DNA from: a virus
Direction: 5' to 3' (one strand)
DNA length: 34,560 bases
Virus record (IMG/VR): IMGVR_UViG_3300043543_000742
Coordinates: 1-34,560 of that record
Shown here: positions 14,666-23,103 of the stretch, one piece after another
Layout of the letters: every line of letters begins with the position of its first letter
How positions within the stretch are numbered: the stretch's first letter is position 1
Translations under genes and position numbers: made by a program
The notes under the pieces: generated by a model
Seen by the model: only the letters and a program-made list of their open reading frames with translations
The model's database searches: none
What the model was told of the DNA's origin: nothing

Positions 14666-15662
14666 GCAGAAGCAGACCAACATCTCGACCGCCAACACCG
14701 GCGTCCAGATGTGGCAGTTGCGGAAGCTCAACGCCGCGCTCGCCAACCCGAAACTGAACACCGAAAACGACGCCGAAGAGTTCGGCAAGGGGCACGAGTT
14801 TCCGACACAGTCGTTCCAGACCTCGTGGGACGTCAACGGCACGCTGGAGAAATACCTCGGCGCGGAGATCGGCGCCTGGGCGATGGCTTTCGGGCTCGGC
14901 AAGGTCGTCAAGTCCGGCACGACGCCGAACTTCACCTACACCTGCACGCCACTGTTCCCGGCAAACGGCGATGCGGCCGAACTGCCCTACTTCTCCTTTG
15001 TCGAGCAGATCCGTCCCGGCGCGGGCGTCGTCGTGGACCGGATGGCGGTGGGATGTGTGGTCGAGGGCTGGACCATCTCGATCGGCTCGGGGCCCGGCCG
15101 CGCCAACTCGAAGATCACCGTCGAATTCGTCGGCTCGGGCAAGACCACGGAGCCCTCGGGCATCACCATGCCGGCAGCGACGGTCGAGAAGTTGCTGCCG
15201 TCGGCGTCGCTTGCGCTCACGATCAACGGCGTCAACTACGTCTCGAACAAGAACATCGTTTCGCTTGAAACGTCCTGGAAGAACAATGTCCGCCTCGACG
15301 GCGGCTTCTATCCCGGCTCCGGCTTCCAGACGCCAGGCGATGGCGCAAGCGGGGCGATCCGTGGCCGGCTTGAGTTCGGCAACCGCCAGGGAACACTCCG
15401 GTTTGTCGCCCGCTTCGAGAACGGCTCGACGGAACTCACGAAGCTCAAGAGCCAGTCCACAGGCACAGCAGTGCTGGCGCTCACCTACGATGCGAACAAC
15501 TCGCTCGAAATCACCTGGCACAAGGTCTCCTTCGCCTCGGCTGAGGTGGGCGAGACGGACGGCATCGTCACCGTCTCCGTCGAGTGCCTGCCGATGTGGG
15601 ATGAGACGAACGGCATCGTCTCGGCGGTGGCCAAGTGCAACGTGGACGGGATCTGCCAGTAA
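14622..15662 (+). CDS. tail tube protein (V-like)
   Basis: A 346-residue protein, preceded by GAGGAGG, in the lambda V position. The beta-rich sequence with SFQTSWDVNGTLEKYLGAEI near 67, ITVEFVGSGKTTEPSG near 167 and NKNIVSLETSWKNNVRLDGG near 206 looks like a siphoviral tail tube protein (Phage_tube_2-type). The duplicated pattern suggests two tube domains. Copies of it would stack into the rod, with length set by the tape measure protein. The family call is from pattern and gene order. Confidence 0.82.
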   Translation: MSVARMQEIQICFGKQKQTNISTANTGVQMWQLRKLNAALANPKLNTENDAEEFGKGHEFPTQSFQTSWDVNGTLEKYLGAEIGAWAMAFGLGKVVKSGTTPNFTYTCTPLFPANGDAAELPYFSFVEQIRPGAGVVVDRMAVGCVVEGWTISIGSGPGRANSKITVEFVGSGKTTEPSGITMPAATVEKLLPSASLALTINGVNYVSNKNIVSLETSWKNNVRLDGGFYPGSGFQTPGDGASGAIRGRLEFGNRQGTLRFVARFENGSTELTKLKSQSTGTAVLALTYDANNSLEITWHKVSFASAEVGETDGIVTVSVECLPMWDETNGIVSAVAKCNVDGICQ

Positions 15663-15665
15663 GGA

Positions 15666-16274
15666 ATGGCCATGTTTGACGCAAAGCAACCCATCACCAT
15701 CCACCTGCGGACGCCGGAAGGCGGCAAGGCCATCCGCGTGCGATTCCCGACCGACGATGAGTGGATCGACCGCCAGAAGAAGCGCAAGGTCATCGTGAAG
15801 CAACTGGGGCGCGGCGTGTCGGAGACCACGATCCCGGACTCGGCAGAAGCCGACGCCGCGCTGCTCGCGAAGATCCGCGTGCCGGAGGAGAACGCTCCCG
15901 AGGTCGATGCCTTCGAAGCTAGCCGGATCATCGAGCAGTTGAGCCAGGCCGAAGTCGATGACGTCGTCCAGGAGGGTGACGCCTTCCGGGTGACGCTGCG
16001 TGTCCTCGGCGGCACCGCGAACCACACGCTGCGGATGCCCTCGGCCAAGGACGTCTTCGAATACCGCCGCGGCTTCGCGCGCGTGCTCGATCTGCCCTAC
16101 AACCGCCAGGAACTGATCATCAACCTCGCCCCGGCGGCCGCGCTCTTCAAGAAGCTGCTCGAATCCTCCGAGGGTTACGCCGGCGAGGTGCCGATCATCC
16201 ACCAGGCCGTCGCGGTGAAAGCCGCCATCGACGCTCTCGACGGTGCCTTCCAGGAGACCGGCGACCCAAACTGA
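15666..16274 (+). CDS. tail assembly chaperone, zero-frame product (G-like)
   Basis: A 202-residue product ending at TGA 16272-16274. The sequence (ITIHLRTPEGGKAIRVRFPT near the start and LPYNRQELIINLAPAAALFK near 150) is helical and acidic, without TM segments. It corresponds by position to lambda gpG, which chaperones the tape measure protein during tail assembly. Its last codons are CCA-AAC inside CCCAAAC, so a fraction of ribosomes should slip into the -1 frame and make the longer product described separately. Confidence 0.8.
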   Translation: MAMFDAKQPITIHLRTPEGGKAIRVRFPTDDEWIDRQKKRKVIVKQLGRGVSETTIPDSAEADAALLAKIRVPEENAPEVDAFEASRIIEQLSQAEVDDVVQEGDAFRVTLRVLGGTANHTLRMPSAKDVFEYRRGFARVLDLPYNRQELIINLAPAAALFKKLLESSEGYAGEVPIIHQAVAVKAAIDALDGAFQETGDPN

Positions 16275-16603
16275 CTCACCGGGAGTGGCCTGAAAAACCC
16301 TCCCTGCGCTTCCTGATTCACTGGGCGCTCCGCCGCGAGGAACTCTGCGACCCCGGCCTCTGCCCGGACGCTCCCGACGATGGCGGCCGCTGTGACCAGT
16401 GCCCGCTGGACAAACTGGATGCCGCACAATCCTCCGAGGCGGGACTGTTGCTGCGGCGTGCGCTCGACCTTCGGGCGGCGCTGAAAATGGGCGTCCGGAT
16501 CGGCCTCGACGAGATTCGGGCGGATGAGTTCCAGGCGCTGGTGGTGCTGGAGGAAGAGCAGGAGAAACTCGACCGGGAAAGGCTGAACGCGAGCCGGCCC
16601 TAA
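15666..16603 (+). CDS. tail assembly chaperone frameshift fusion (GT-like), 312 aa
   Basis: If ribosomes slip -1 at 16265-16271, codons continue from CTG 16271 to TAA 16601-16603, adding 110 residues to the first 202. The extension begins LTHREWPEKPSLRFLIHWAL and has no start codon near its beginning, which is the signature of a frameshifted reading frame. It contains four cysteines (C-x4-C-x9-C-x2-C, positions 26, 31, 41, 44 of the extension) that could bind zinc, then a charged helix ending DRERLNASRP. In lambda, gpGT links gpG-coated tape measure to the tail tube protein; the same role is inferred here. Location immediately before the tape measure gene (apart from a moron) supports this. 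Confidence 0.8.
16265..16271 (+). promoter_or_regulatory. -1 programmed frameshift site CCCAAAC
   Basis: The heptamer C CCA AAC matches the canonical X XXY YYZ form with the zero frame as read (CCA then AAC) and directly precedes the TGA stop. The -1 frame then runs open for 110 codons. A small stem GGGAG (16281-16285) with CTCCC (16300-16304) begins 9 bases downstream and could act as the stimulator; it is only five pairs. Confidence 0.85.
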
Positions 16604-16818
16604 GCTGCCTGATGAACCGGTTCGTGATGAAGGCGCATGAGTTGTTCCGCCTTCAGGGCAACCATCGCGTACGTGCGCCCTTGATCATCGCTGAACTCGA
16701 CTTCATACACTCCGGGCGCCCAGCTCTCCACAACGGTCCCGACCTGGCCGCGAACCAGACCTTGTTCCGGGAGGTCCTCGAGAAGGGCAACAACAGAATG
16801 CAGATCGATGTCCGGCAT
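16600..16818 (-). CDS. DUF4926-like protein, 72 aa
   Basis: Start taken at ATG 16818, behind AGGCAGG. The protein reads MPDIDLHSVVALLEDLPEQG, then VRGQVGTVVESWAPGVYEVE and ends in helical charged residues, a small SH3-like fold typical of DUF4926 as I recall it. It is the second gene of a minus-strand pair with a DUF6883-like gene 13 bases upstream. This pairing recurs in bacteria and is suspected to be a small toxin-antitoxin or immunity module, not established. It ends convergently with the frameshift fusion; the two stop regions overlap by four bases. Confidence 0.75.
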   Translation of the reverse strand: MPDIDLHSVVALLEDLPEQGLVRGQVGTVVESWAPGVYEVEFSDDQGRTYAMVALKAEQLMRLHHEPVHQAA

Positions 16819-16831
16819 AGCCTGCCTCTCC

Positions 16832-17161
16832 CTACAGTACATAACAAGTCGTCAACCTCGGCAAGTCCTCGCCGTCGCGAACGATCCAGGCGCTGCGGAT
16901 GGGTACCTTTCGGTCACCCCACCGGAACTCGAAGTCAATCGTATAGCGGCGTCCATAAGGGGTCGGTGGACCCGGCAACGCCTCACCATTCCGGGCCGCT
17001 TCGATCAATGCCTCGCGCAACGCTTGGGCGTCCCCTTCCGTGATACCAAGCGAGGCAAAGACCCGAGCCTTATGACGACCACGCGTGTGTTGGAGGTTCA
17101 GGCAGTAGGCCGTCAGCTTCTGAATATCGACAATGGCCCGCTCCCCGTTCGGTAGCCTCAT
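16832..17161 (-). CDS. DUF6883-like protein, 109 aa
   Basis: Start taken at ATG 17161, giving MRLPNGERAIVDIQKLTAYC, which fits the usual M-x-LPN start of this family; a 12-residue extension from 17197 (MRTCRNCYAEHW) is possible but its ribosome binding site is no better. Central sequence NLQHTRGRHKARVFASLGIT and the C-terminal WIVRDGEDLPRLTTCYVL agree with DUF6883. It is co-oriented with the DUF4926-like gene and lies opposite the late operon between the chaperone and tape measure genes. It is probably a moron with a role during lysogeny; function unknown. Confidence 0.75.
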   Translation of the reverse strand: MRLPNGERAIVDIQKLTAYCLNLQHTRGRHKARVFASLGITEGDAQALREALIEAARNGEALPGPPTPYGRRYTIDFEFRWGDRKVPIRSAWIVRDGEDLPRLTTCYVL

Positions 17162-17195
17162 CCAGTGCTCAGCGTAGCAATTCCTACACGTCCTC

Positions 17196-20100
17196 ATGCC
17201 GGCCGATAACAAGCTCGAACTCGTCGTTGAAGTCGATGCCAACAGGGCCAATGCGTCCATCAAGAGCGTCAACGCGAGCCTGTCGAGCATGGAGGCGTCG
17301 GCGGCGAAGACCGCGCGCGGCGCGGCGCAGGGCATCGACGGCATGACCGCGGCCATGGTGAAAGGCGCCACCGCCGGGAACCTGCTCGCCGACGCCATCA
17401 AGAGCGCGTTCGCCTGGGCCAAAGAGTTCACCGTCGGCTCGGTCATGATGGCGGCTCAGAACGCCAAAGCCGAAGCCTCGCTCAAGGCGCTGGCCAACGC
17501 GCACGGCGTGGGCGCGGTTGCGGCGGCCAGGCAGGTGGCGGCGATCGAAGAGATCGGCTTCGAGTACACCGAAGCGGCGCACGCCGTCCAGCGATTGATC
17601 GTGGCCGATCTGGAGCTATCGAAGGCGCAAGGCCTGGCGAAGCTGGCCAAGGACGCGGCGGCGGTCCAGAATATCGCCGCCGGCGAGGCCCTCGAGTCGA
17701 TCGTAATGGCCATCGAATCGGGCGCCTCGCGGGGCTTGCGCACCTTAGGCTTGTTCGTCGACTTCCAGAAGGAATCTCAGATCGCCCAGCTTCAACTCGG
17801 CCGCGCACTGTCCGAGACAGAGGAGAAGCAGCTCCGCTATAACGCCGTGATTCGCGAAGGCGCGAAGATCCAGGGCGCCCACGCGGCGGCCTCCCAGACG
17901 GTCGAAGGGCAACTGGGCGCGCTGCGCCGAGAGTTCAACAACCTGCGCGAAGACATCGGAGCCCAGTTCCAGAATGACTTCAAGGCGTTGATTGGCAACC
18001 TGCGCGGCCTGGTCGCCTGGCTCCGGGAAAACACAGATCTGCTCAAGAAGTTCGGCGAGGTGGCCATTTGGGTGTCGGGCGTCCTGGCGACCTACGCCCT
18101 CGCCGACAAGATCATGGCGCTGGCGAAGTCGATCGCCGCGCTCCAACTCGCGAGCATCAACCCCTACGCGCTGCTCGCGGTGGGCGTGGTGGGCGCGGGC
18201 TTCGCCCTCTACTCGCAGTGGAAGGACACCCAGGATCAGCTTCAGGCTCGGTTCGACGAGATGCAGCGGAAGGCGCTGCGCGAGGACCTGCTGAGCGGCA
18301 AGACCAGCGTGGACGCGCTGCGCAAGCAAGGAATGACCGACGAGCAGATCCGTGGCTTACTTGGAGAGAAGCGCTGGCTGCCCGGTGAGTGGGAGCCGCC
18401 CACCTACGAGGGTCCCAAACTCCGCATCAAGTCGTCATCGGAGCCCGACCTCGAAGCACTGAAGCGGGCGGCCGAGATCCGGAAGCGCCAGTTGGAAGTG
18501 GAGCGGGAGAGCGCACGCGCGCTCGAAGAAGCGCGGCGGCGCGGGCTGACTGGATTCGCGCGAGACGTGGCCGAAGTCCAGGAGCAGCTCCGCAAGTGGA
18601 CTACATTCGTGGACGAGCGCGGCAACGAGCAGCGAATCGCACTCACGCGCAAAGCCTGGGAGAACGTCATCGGCGAACTTCGCGTGCGCCTGGCGAACTG
18701 GCAGAAGGAAGTCCAGGAGACCAATCGCAAGAACCTTGCCGAGTACTTGGCCGCGGAAGAAGAGGCCGCGCGGCAGCGGCTCGAGATCGAGTCGCACCTG
18801 TTCAGCCAGCGGCTGGCTTACAACGAGGAGATTTCCAAACGCAACCTCGATCACCTCGAGCAGATGCTCGGCATTGAGGAGACGTGGGCCGGGATCGCGC
18901 GCGAGGCCCAACTGCGGGCGCTCGATGCCACGAATGCGCAGACGCTGGAGCAGAAGGTCGCCGTCGAGCAGCGCAAAGCGGCCATCGAGATCGAGTACCT
19001 CACCCGGGTACACGAGATCCGAATGCGGCTATTCGATCTCGAAACCTCGCGGATGGTGATCGAGGAAGAGGCGCAGCTCAAACGGCTCGGCTATCGGGCT
19101 GATGAAATTCAGGCGCGGATTGCTGAGCTCACCGCACAAAGGGATGAGATCCGGCGGTTCCAGCAGGAGGCCACGGACGCCGCGATCCAGGGCGCGCGTG
19201 AGACGGCGGCGATCCGCCAGGCGCAGTTGGTGCGAGACCACAACCAGCGAATCTTCGATTCCTTCAAGCGCCAAGCCGAGGGCGTCTTCGACGCGCTGCT
19301 TACCAAGTCGCAGTCCATCTGGTCGGCCATCGGCAACTCGCTCAAGACCGCTCTATCGACCGCCATCAAGGACGTGGTCACTTCGCGGGTGGCCGCGATG
19401 CTGATGCAGCTCTTTACTGGACAGCGAGTCTCACTGGCTGGTGGAGGCGCCTCCGGCGGCGGCACTCTTGGCAGACTCGGCGGCCTGCTCGGTATCGGCG
19501 CAGCGCCGGTCTTCGGACAGGGCGGTGGCGGTCCCATTCCCGGTGGCGCGGCCGGCGGGTGGGGCACGCCTCCCTTCGTCCCTTCGACCCGCGGCGGGGG
19601 CTGGAGTGGCCTGCTCGGCGGCTGGAAGGATTTTCTTGGCTTCGGCGGCGGCGTCCAGTATGCGCCGGGCAAGGCCGTGACGTGGGAAGCCGCCACGATG
19701 GGCCAGAAGCTCTCGGCCCTCGGACGGTCCAATGCCGCGCTGGTCGGCGGTGCGACGCTTGCCCTGATGGGCCTCCAGCGCGGCGGCGTCTCCGGCCTCG
19801 CCATGACCACCGCCGGCGGCACGATGATTGGCTTCAGGTATGGCGGTCCTCTCGGCGCGGCCATCGGCGCCGGGATTGGCGCCGTCGCCGGGCTTGTGCG
19901 GCTGTTCGTCAAAGGCGCCGAGGAGAAGGCGCGCGAGAAGATCAAGGCCACCTACGGGGTCGACATCCGCGACAAGGGCGTGCTGAAGCAGATTGTCGAC
20001 ATCGCCAAGCAGGGCTTTGGCGGCAATCTGGAGGCGGCCATCCGGAGCCAGCAGATCCGTGACCTGGTCGAGTTGTACGCACTGTCGACAGGCCAAAGCA

Positions 20101-20408
20101 CTTGGGGGCTCCCGGCAACCGTACGCCCGGTGTCGCTCCTTCAGCAAGGGGGCGGGCTGTTCCAATCGAGTTCCGGCGGCCTGACGCTAGCGCCGCTCGG
20201 TGGCGGCACGCCTTCGGCAACGGCGGCTCCCACGGTGATCAACATCACCGTGCCCGGAGCAAAGGAGTTCTTCGAGAAGGAAACGGTGCGCGTAGTGGTC
20301 GAGAATCCGCGAGCCGTGCAGTCCGCGGCAATGACCGCGACCAAGGCTAGCGCTGGCCGCCGCGAGATGACCGGCCTGCAACTGAGCCCAGGGTTGATCC
20401 TGTCTTAA
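17196..20408 (+). CDS. tail tape measure protein
   Basis: A 1070-residue protein setting tail length; at roughly 0.15 nm per residue the tail would be about 160 nm. The N-terminal 150 residues are alpha-helical and Ala-rich (VDANRANASIKSVNASLSSM). A hydrophobic stretch lies at about 289-335 (ASINPYALLAVGVVGAGFALY), followed by a long coiled coil at about 410-700 rich in Glu, Arg, Gln and Ala. The C-terminal third is Gly-rich (from about 748), with GGPLGAAIGAGIGAVAGLVR near 882. No lysozyme or peptidase motif is seen. It starts immediately after the minus-strand DUF6883 gene without a clear ribosome binding site. Confidence 0.93.
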   Translation: MPADNKLELVVEVDANRANASIKSVNASLSSMEASAAKTARGAAQGIDGMTAAMVKGATAGNLLADAIKSAFAWAKEFTVGSVMMAAQNAKAEASLKALANAHGVGAVAAARQVAAIEEIGFEYTEAAHAVQRLIVADLELSKAQGLAKLAKDAAAVQNIAAGEALESIVMAIESGASRGLRTLGLFVDFQKESQIAQLQLGRALSETEEKQLRYNAVIREGAKIQGAHAAASQTVEGQLGALRREFNNLREDIGAQFQNDFKALIGNLRGLVAWLRENTDLLKKFGEVAIWVSGVLATYALADKIMALAKSIAALQLASINPYALLAVGVVGAGFALYSQWKDTQDQLQARFDEMQRKALREDLLSGKTSVDALRKQGMTDEQIRGLLGEKRWLPGEWEPPTYEGPKLRIKSSSEPDLEALKRAAEIRKRQLEVERESARALEEARRRGLTGFARDVAEVQEQLRKWTTFVDERGNEQRIALTRKAWENVIGELRVRLANWQKEVQETNRKNLAEYLAAEEEAARQRLEIESHLFSQRLAYNEEISKRNLDHLEQMLGIEETWAGIAREAQLRALDATNAQTLEQKVAVEQRKAAIEIEYLTRVHEIRMRLFDLETSRMVIEEEAQLKRLGYRADEIQARIAELTAQRDEIRRFQQEATDAAIQGARETAAIRQAQLVRDHNQRIFDSFKRQAEGVFDALLTKSQSIWSAIGNSLKTALSTAIKDVVTSRVAAMLMQLFTGQRVSLAGGGASGGGTLGRLGGLLGIGAAPVFGQGGGGPIPGGAAGGWGTPPFVPSTRGGGWSGLLGGWKDFLGFGGGVQYAPGKAVTWEAATMGQKLSALGRSNAALVGGATLALMGLQRGGVSGLAMTTAGGTMIGFRYGGPLGAAIGAGIGAVAGLVRLFVKGAEEKAREKIKATYGVDIRDKGVLKQIVDIAKQGFGGNLEAAIRSQQIRDLVELYALSTGQSTWGLPATVRPVSLLQQGGGLFQSSSGGLTLAPLGGGTPSATAAPTVINITVPGAKEFFEKETVRVVVENPRAVQSAAMTATKASAGRREMTGLQLSPGLILS

Positions 20409-20411
20409 GTG

Positions 20412-20720
20412 TTAAGCGGCGTTTCGTGGGAGAACTTCGCGCTCGATCTTGCTCTGGAGGGCATCTTCCGCAGCCGCCAGGTCGTATTTGGCCTGGAGGT
20501 TGACCCACATCTGGGCCGAGGTGCCGAAGTAGCGCGCCAACCGCAGCGCCGTATCAGCGGTAATGCCTCGCTGGCCCTTTATGATTCCGCCGATCCGGTT
20601 CGCGGGCACGCGCAGCGCCGTAGCGAGGGCGTTCGCGGTCAGGCCGGCCTCGTTCAGCAGGTCCTGTAGAACCTCCCCGGGATGGATCGGTGGCAAGCGC
20701 TTCGGCTGTTTGGTTGCCAT
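20412..20720 (-). CDS. higA: HigA antitoxin
   Basis: A 102-residue antitoxin starting at ATG 20720, behind GGAGG; an upstream in-frame extension to 20783 overlaps higB and is not needed. It has PIHPGEVLQDLLNEAGLT at the start, an XRE-type helix-turn-helix (NALATALRVPANRIGGIIKG) and TADTALRLARYFGTSAQMWV. It binds HigB and represses the higBA promoter. It ends three bases after the tape measure stop. It resembles the orphan HigA at 4513-4821 throughout. Confidence 0.92.
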   Translation of the reverse strand: MATKQPKRLPPIHPGEVLQDLLNEAGLTANALATALRVPANRIGGIIKGQRGITADTALRLARYFGTSAQMWVNLQAKYDLAAAEDALQSKIEREVLPRNAA

Positions 20721-20734
20721 GTTAGAGCCTCCTT

Positions 20735-21010
20735 TCAGTGGTAATCGACAATTTCGACGTTGTGAGCGTCTCCGTCCCGCCATTCAAAGCAGATCCGGAA
20801 CTGGTCGTTGATTCGGATACTGTGCTGGCCTTTCCGGTCACCCTTGAGTGCTTCCAGCCGGAGGCCAGGCAACTCGAGATCCCGGAGAGACGTAGCCGCG
20901 TCCAAGAGTTCCAATCGGATCCGAGCCGCCTTTTCGATGCTTTGAAACTTCCGGCTGAATTTCCGATCCAGCAGCAACTGCACATCTTTCTGGCGGCAGG
21001 ATCGGATCAT
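20735..21010 (-). CDS. higB: HigB toxin (RelE-fold mRNA interferase)
   Basis: A 91-residue protein matching the HigB pattern: IRSCRQKDVQLLLDRKFSRK at the start, LRLEALKGDRKGQHSIRIND and RICFEWRDGDAHNVEIVDYH at the end. HigB cleaves mRNA on the ribosome and is blocked by HigA. Gene order toxin-antitoxin with a 14-bp gap is the usual one for higBA. The module reads against the late operon. Its start lies 41 bases from the next plus-strand gene. Confidence 0.93.
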   Translation of the reverse strand: MIRSCRQKDVQLLLDRKFSRKFQSIEKAARIRLELLDAATSLRDLELPGLRLEALKGDRKGQHSIRINDQFRICFEWRDGDAHNVEIVDYH

Positions 21011-21019
21011 ACGAATACC

Positions 21020-21048
21020 ATATTACGACGCGCGTACAACCAAGGCAA
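21020..21048 (-). promoter_or_regulatory. possible higBA promoter
   Basis: On the minus strand TTGCCT (21043-21048) and TAATAT (21020-21025) are 17 bp apart, each matching four of six consensus positions. The -10 ends nine bases before the HigB start, so the mRNA would be nearly leaderless. The site also abuts the ATG at 21052 on the other strand. Confidence 0.35.
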
Positions 21049-21051
21049 TTC

Positions 21052-21498
21052 ATGACCCGCCAGGAACTGATTGAGAAGATCGCACGGGCGATCGCGGTGA
21101 TGGAAGGCTACTACGCCACCACCGCGAAACCAACTCTTGCCCAGCGGAACGCGAACCCGGGCAACATCCGGCAGTGGCGCGACGCGCGCGGCCGACCGTA
21201 CCCCACCCAACGCGGCTATGTCGACTTCGTCGCGTGGGCGTCCGAGCGGTTTCCCGGCGCCTCCCGCGAGGAGATGAGCCGGCGAGCGCTTGAGGAAGGC
21301 TGGCGGATCCTGCGCGTGCTCGTGGGGCAGTACCTCGATGGGAAGTATACGCAGGGGAAGCCGCCGACGCTTGAGGAGATGTTCCGGGTGTACGCGCCCT
21401 CGGCGGACGCCAACCATCCCGCCAACTACGCCCGCTTCGTCGCTCGCAAGATCGGCGCGCGCCCAGAACAAAGACTCCTCGACCTGGTGACCGCCTGA
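21052..21498 (+). CDS. lysozyme/transglycosylase-like virion protein
   Basis: A 148-residue protein. NPGNIRQWRDARGRPY near residue 35, GYVDFVAWASERFPGASRE, then ILRVLVGQYLDGKYTQGKPP and LEEMFRVYAPSADANHPANY with YARFVARKIG at the end are the signature of the small phage peptidoglycan-hydrolase-like family (NPGN...Y.P..DNNP..Y). Such proteins either degrade the cell wall during DNA entry or act as endolysin. I favour a cell-wall hydrolase; which stage is unknown, since no holin lies beside it. It comes directly after the higBA cassette. No signal peptide is visible. Confidence 0.75.
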   Translation: MTRQELIEKIARAIAVMEGYYATTAKPTLAQRNANPGNIRQWRDARGRPYPTQRGYVDFVAWASERFPGASREEMSRRALEEGWRILRVLVGQYLDGKYTQGKPPTLEEMFRVYAPSADANHPANYARFVARKIGARPEQRLLDLVTA

Positions 21499-21899
21499 TG
21501 CCCGGCTCGGTTCAGAACGCGGCGCCGCTCACCGTGCTACCGGCCAGCCTCGCGCGCGCCTTCGTCCACGAGCGCGAGTATCCGGTTCTCGACAACGAAT
21601 ACCGCAACGGCGAATCCCAACGCTCGGTCCAGGCGACCAACAGCCGCAAGCGCTGGCGGCTGGCCAAGCGCCTGACTCCGGTGCAACTCGCGGCCCTCCG
21701 CAATTTCCACGACGCCCGCAAGGGCCCGACCGAGCCGTTCTACTTCTACGACCCCTATGAGACCAGCCCAAAGTTCTCGCACGATCCGACAGGCCAGGCA
21801 GTCACGGGCCGGTACACCGTTCGCTTCGCCGGCGAGTGGAGCCAGTCGGTCTCGCTCGGCCGCGCGGACGTTTCCATCGAACTGATCGAGGTGGCTTGA
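21498..21899 (+). CDS. minor tail protein, gpM-like
   Basis: A 133-residue protein, start overlapping the previous stop (TGATG). It contains the motif LTPVQLAALRNFHDARKGPT near residue 60 followed by FYFYDPYE, then YTVRFAGEWSQSVSLGRADV. This fits the minor tail protein family of lambda gpM/DUF2460 type, linking tail tube to tip. A related module starts the big protein at 24646. Function by family and position only. Confidence 0.72.
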   Translation: MPGSVQNAAPLTVLPASLARAFVHEREYPVLDNEYRNGESQRSVQATNSRKRWRLAKRLTPVQLAALRNFHDARKGPTEPFYFYDPYETSPKFSHDPTGQAVTGRYTVRFAGEWSQSVSLGRADVSIELIEVA

Positions 21900-21902
21900 A
21901 CC

Positions 21903-22301
21903 ATGCCCGGCAAATCCCAATCCCATACCGACGCCGTGCTCAACGTGCTGCGCGGCACCACACTCAACGGCGTCTCGCCGTACGTCGGCCTTTTCTCCAC
22001 GGCTCCCGCTAACGACGCTGCCGCGGGCACCGAACTTTCCGGCAACGGCTACCAGCGGCAGACCGTGACGTTCGGCGCGCCCGTCACCGACTCAGGCAAC
22101 GTCCGGAAGATCTCGAACACGAACAACATCTCCTTCGGCCCGGCCTCGGCGGACTGGCTCCAGGCCGTCGCCTTCGGCATCTTCGACGCCTCATCGGGCG
22201 GCACGCTCCTCTACTGGGACGCACTGACCACGCCCAAAACCATTCAGCAGGACGACTACGGCCAGTTCGCGCCCGGCACGCTCGTCGTCAAGGAGGACTG
22301 A
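21903..22301 (+). CDS. phage tail/fibre-associated protein, 132 aa
   Basis: A 132-residue, Gly/Ser/Thr-rich protein with VSPYVGLFSTAPANDAAAGT, then GNGYQRQTVTFGAP and LQAVAFGIFDASSGGTLLYW. This combination (LFST.P..GTE..G.GY.RQ) is common among small phage tail proteins encoded near the tip genes. It is beta-rich with no signal peptide. Its exact role is unknown; it may be a tail-surface or fibre-attachment protein. Gaps to both neighbours are three bases or less. Confidence 0.7.
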   Translation: MPGKSQSHTDAVLNVLRGTTLNGVSPYVGLFSTAPANDAAAGTELSGNGYQRQTVTFGAPVTDSGNVRKISNTNNISFGPASADWLQAVAFGIFDASSGGTLLYWDALTTPKTIQQDDYGQFAPGTLVVKED

Positions 22302-22302
22302 C

Positions 22303-23103
22303 GTGGCCATCGACACGATGGACAAACTGGTCGCCGCGCTGCCCGGCCAGCACCGCCACCTCTTCAAGGCCTCCCAGACTGCCGAGGGCGCGGGCACGTG
22401 GCACTCGCTGTGGAAAGCGGCGGGTAGTCCGGGCGCCGGTTCAACGCCGCCCGCGGGCAACGGCCAGGTGCCTACACGCCTCACTGCCGGGGCGATCACG
22501 CTGGTGAACCCAAGCGGCGCAAACAAGCTGTACCTCGCGCGGTTCTCCGTCGCCGGCGCAACCGCGGGCACGGTAATTCTCTACGACCGCCTTTGGCACA
22601 ACTCTGGGCTCAACGGCAACATCACCACGGCGCAGACCATTGCGACGCCGCCCACGCTGACGCGGCCGGACGCCGACGGCGCCGATGTCGAGCTGTGGGG
22701 CGAGGTCTACACGACGATGGGCGCGACCGCGAGCGTCTTCACGGCCACCTATACCAACCAGGACGGCGTCACCGGGCGTTCCGCAACGTACTCCATGCCC
22801 GCCAATGCGCTCTCGGTCGGGCAGATGTTCCCGTTTACGCTCCAGGCAGGCGACACGGGCGTGCGAACGGTGAGCCAGGTGCAGTTGTCGGCCGCGACAG
22901 GGACCGCCGGGGACTTCGGCCTCGTGCTCCTGCGCCGGCTCGCCGAACTGCCGATCACTGCCGTCAATGTGCTGGCCGACCGCGACGCCTTCGCCCTGGG
23001 TATGCCTGAAATCTTCCCGGATGCCTGCCTGGCGCTTCAGGTGCTTTGCACGACCACAAGCACCGGCAACATCATGGCGGCGGTTGAGTTCATCGAGGGC
23101 TGA
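22303..23103 (+). CDS. phage structural protein, 266 aa, GTG start
   Basis: A 266-residue protein beginning at GTG 22303 with AAGGAGGA upstream; the GTG is one base after the previous stop. The sequence is rich in Thr, Ala, Gly and Val. It has long beta-prone stretches (ITLVNPSGANKLYLARFSVA near 66 and TVILYDRLWHNSGLNGN near 88), and FGLVLLRRLAELPITAVN further on. It lies between tail proteins in a coupled cluster and so is probably a tail or decoration component. No domain is recognised. Confidence 0.65.
   Translation: MAIDTMDKLVAALPGQHRHLFKASQTAEGAGTWHSLWKAAGSPGAGSTPPAGNGQVPTRLTAGAITLVNPSGANKLYLARFSVAGATAGTVILYDRLWHNSGLNGNITTAQTIATPPTLTRPDADGADVELWGEVYTTMGATASVFTATYTNQDGVTGRSATYSMPANALSVGQMFPFTLQAGDTGVRTVSQVQLSAATGTAGDFGLVLLRRLAELPITAVNVLADRDAFALGMPEIFPDACLALQVLCTTTSTGNIMAAVEFIEG

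Noticed and set aside
14598-16427. 609-codon minus-strand ORF opposite the tail tube and chaperone genes
   Set aside because: Shadow of plus-strand codon bias; crosses gene boundaries.
16274-16603. Independent gene for the -1 frame extension
   Set aside because: No start codon or ribosome binding site near the beginning of the open stretch; the canonical slippery heptamer explains it better.
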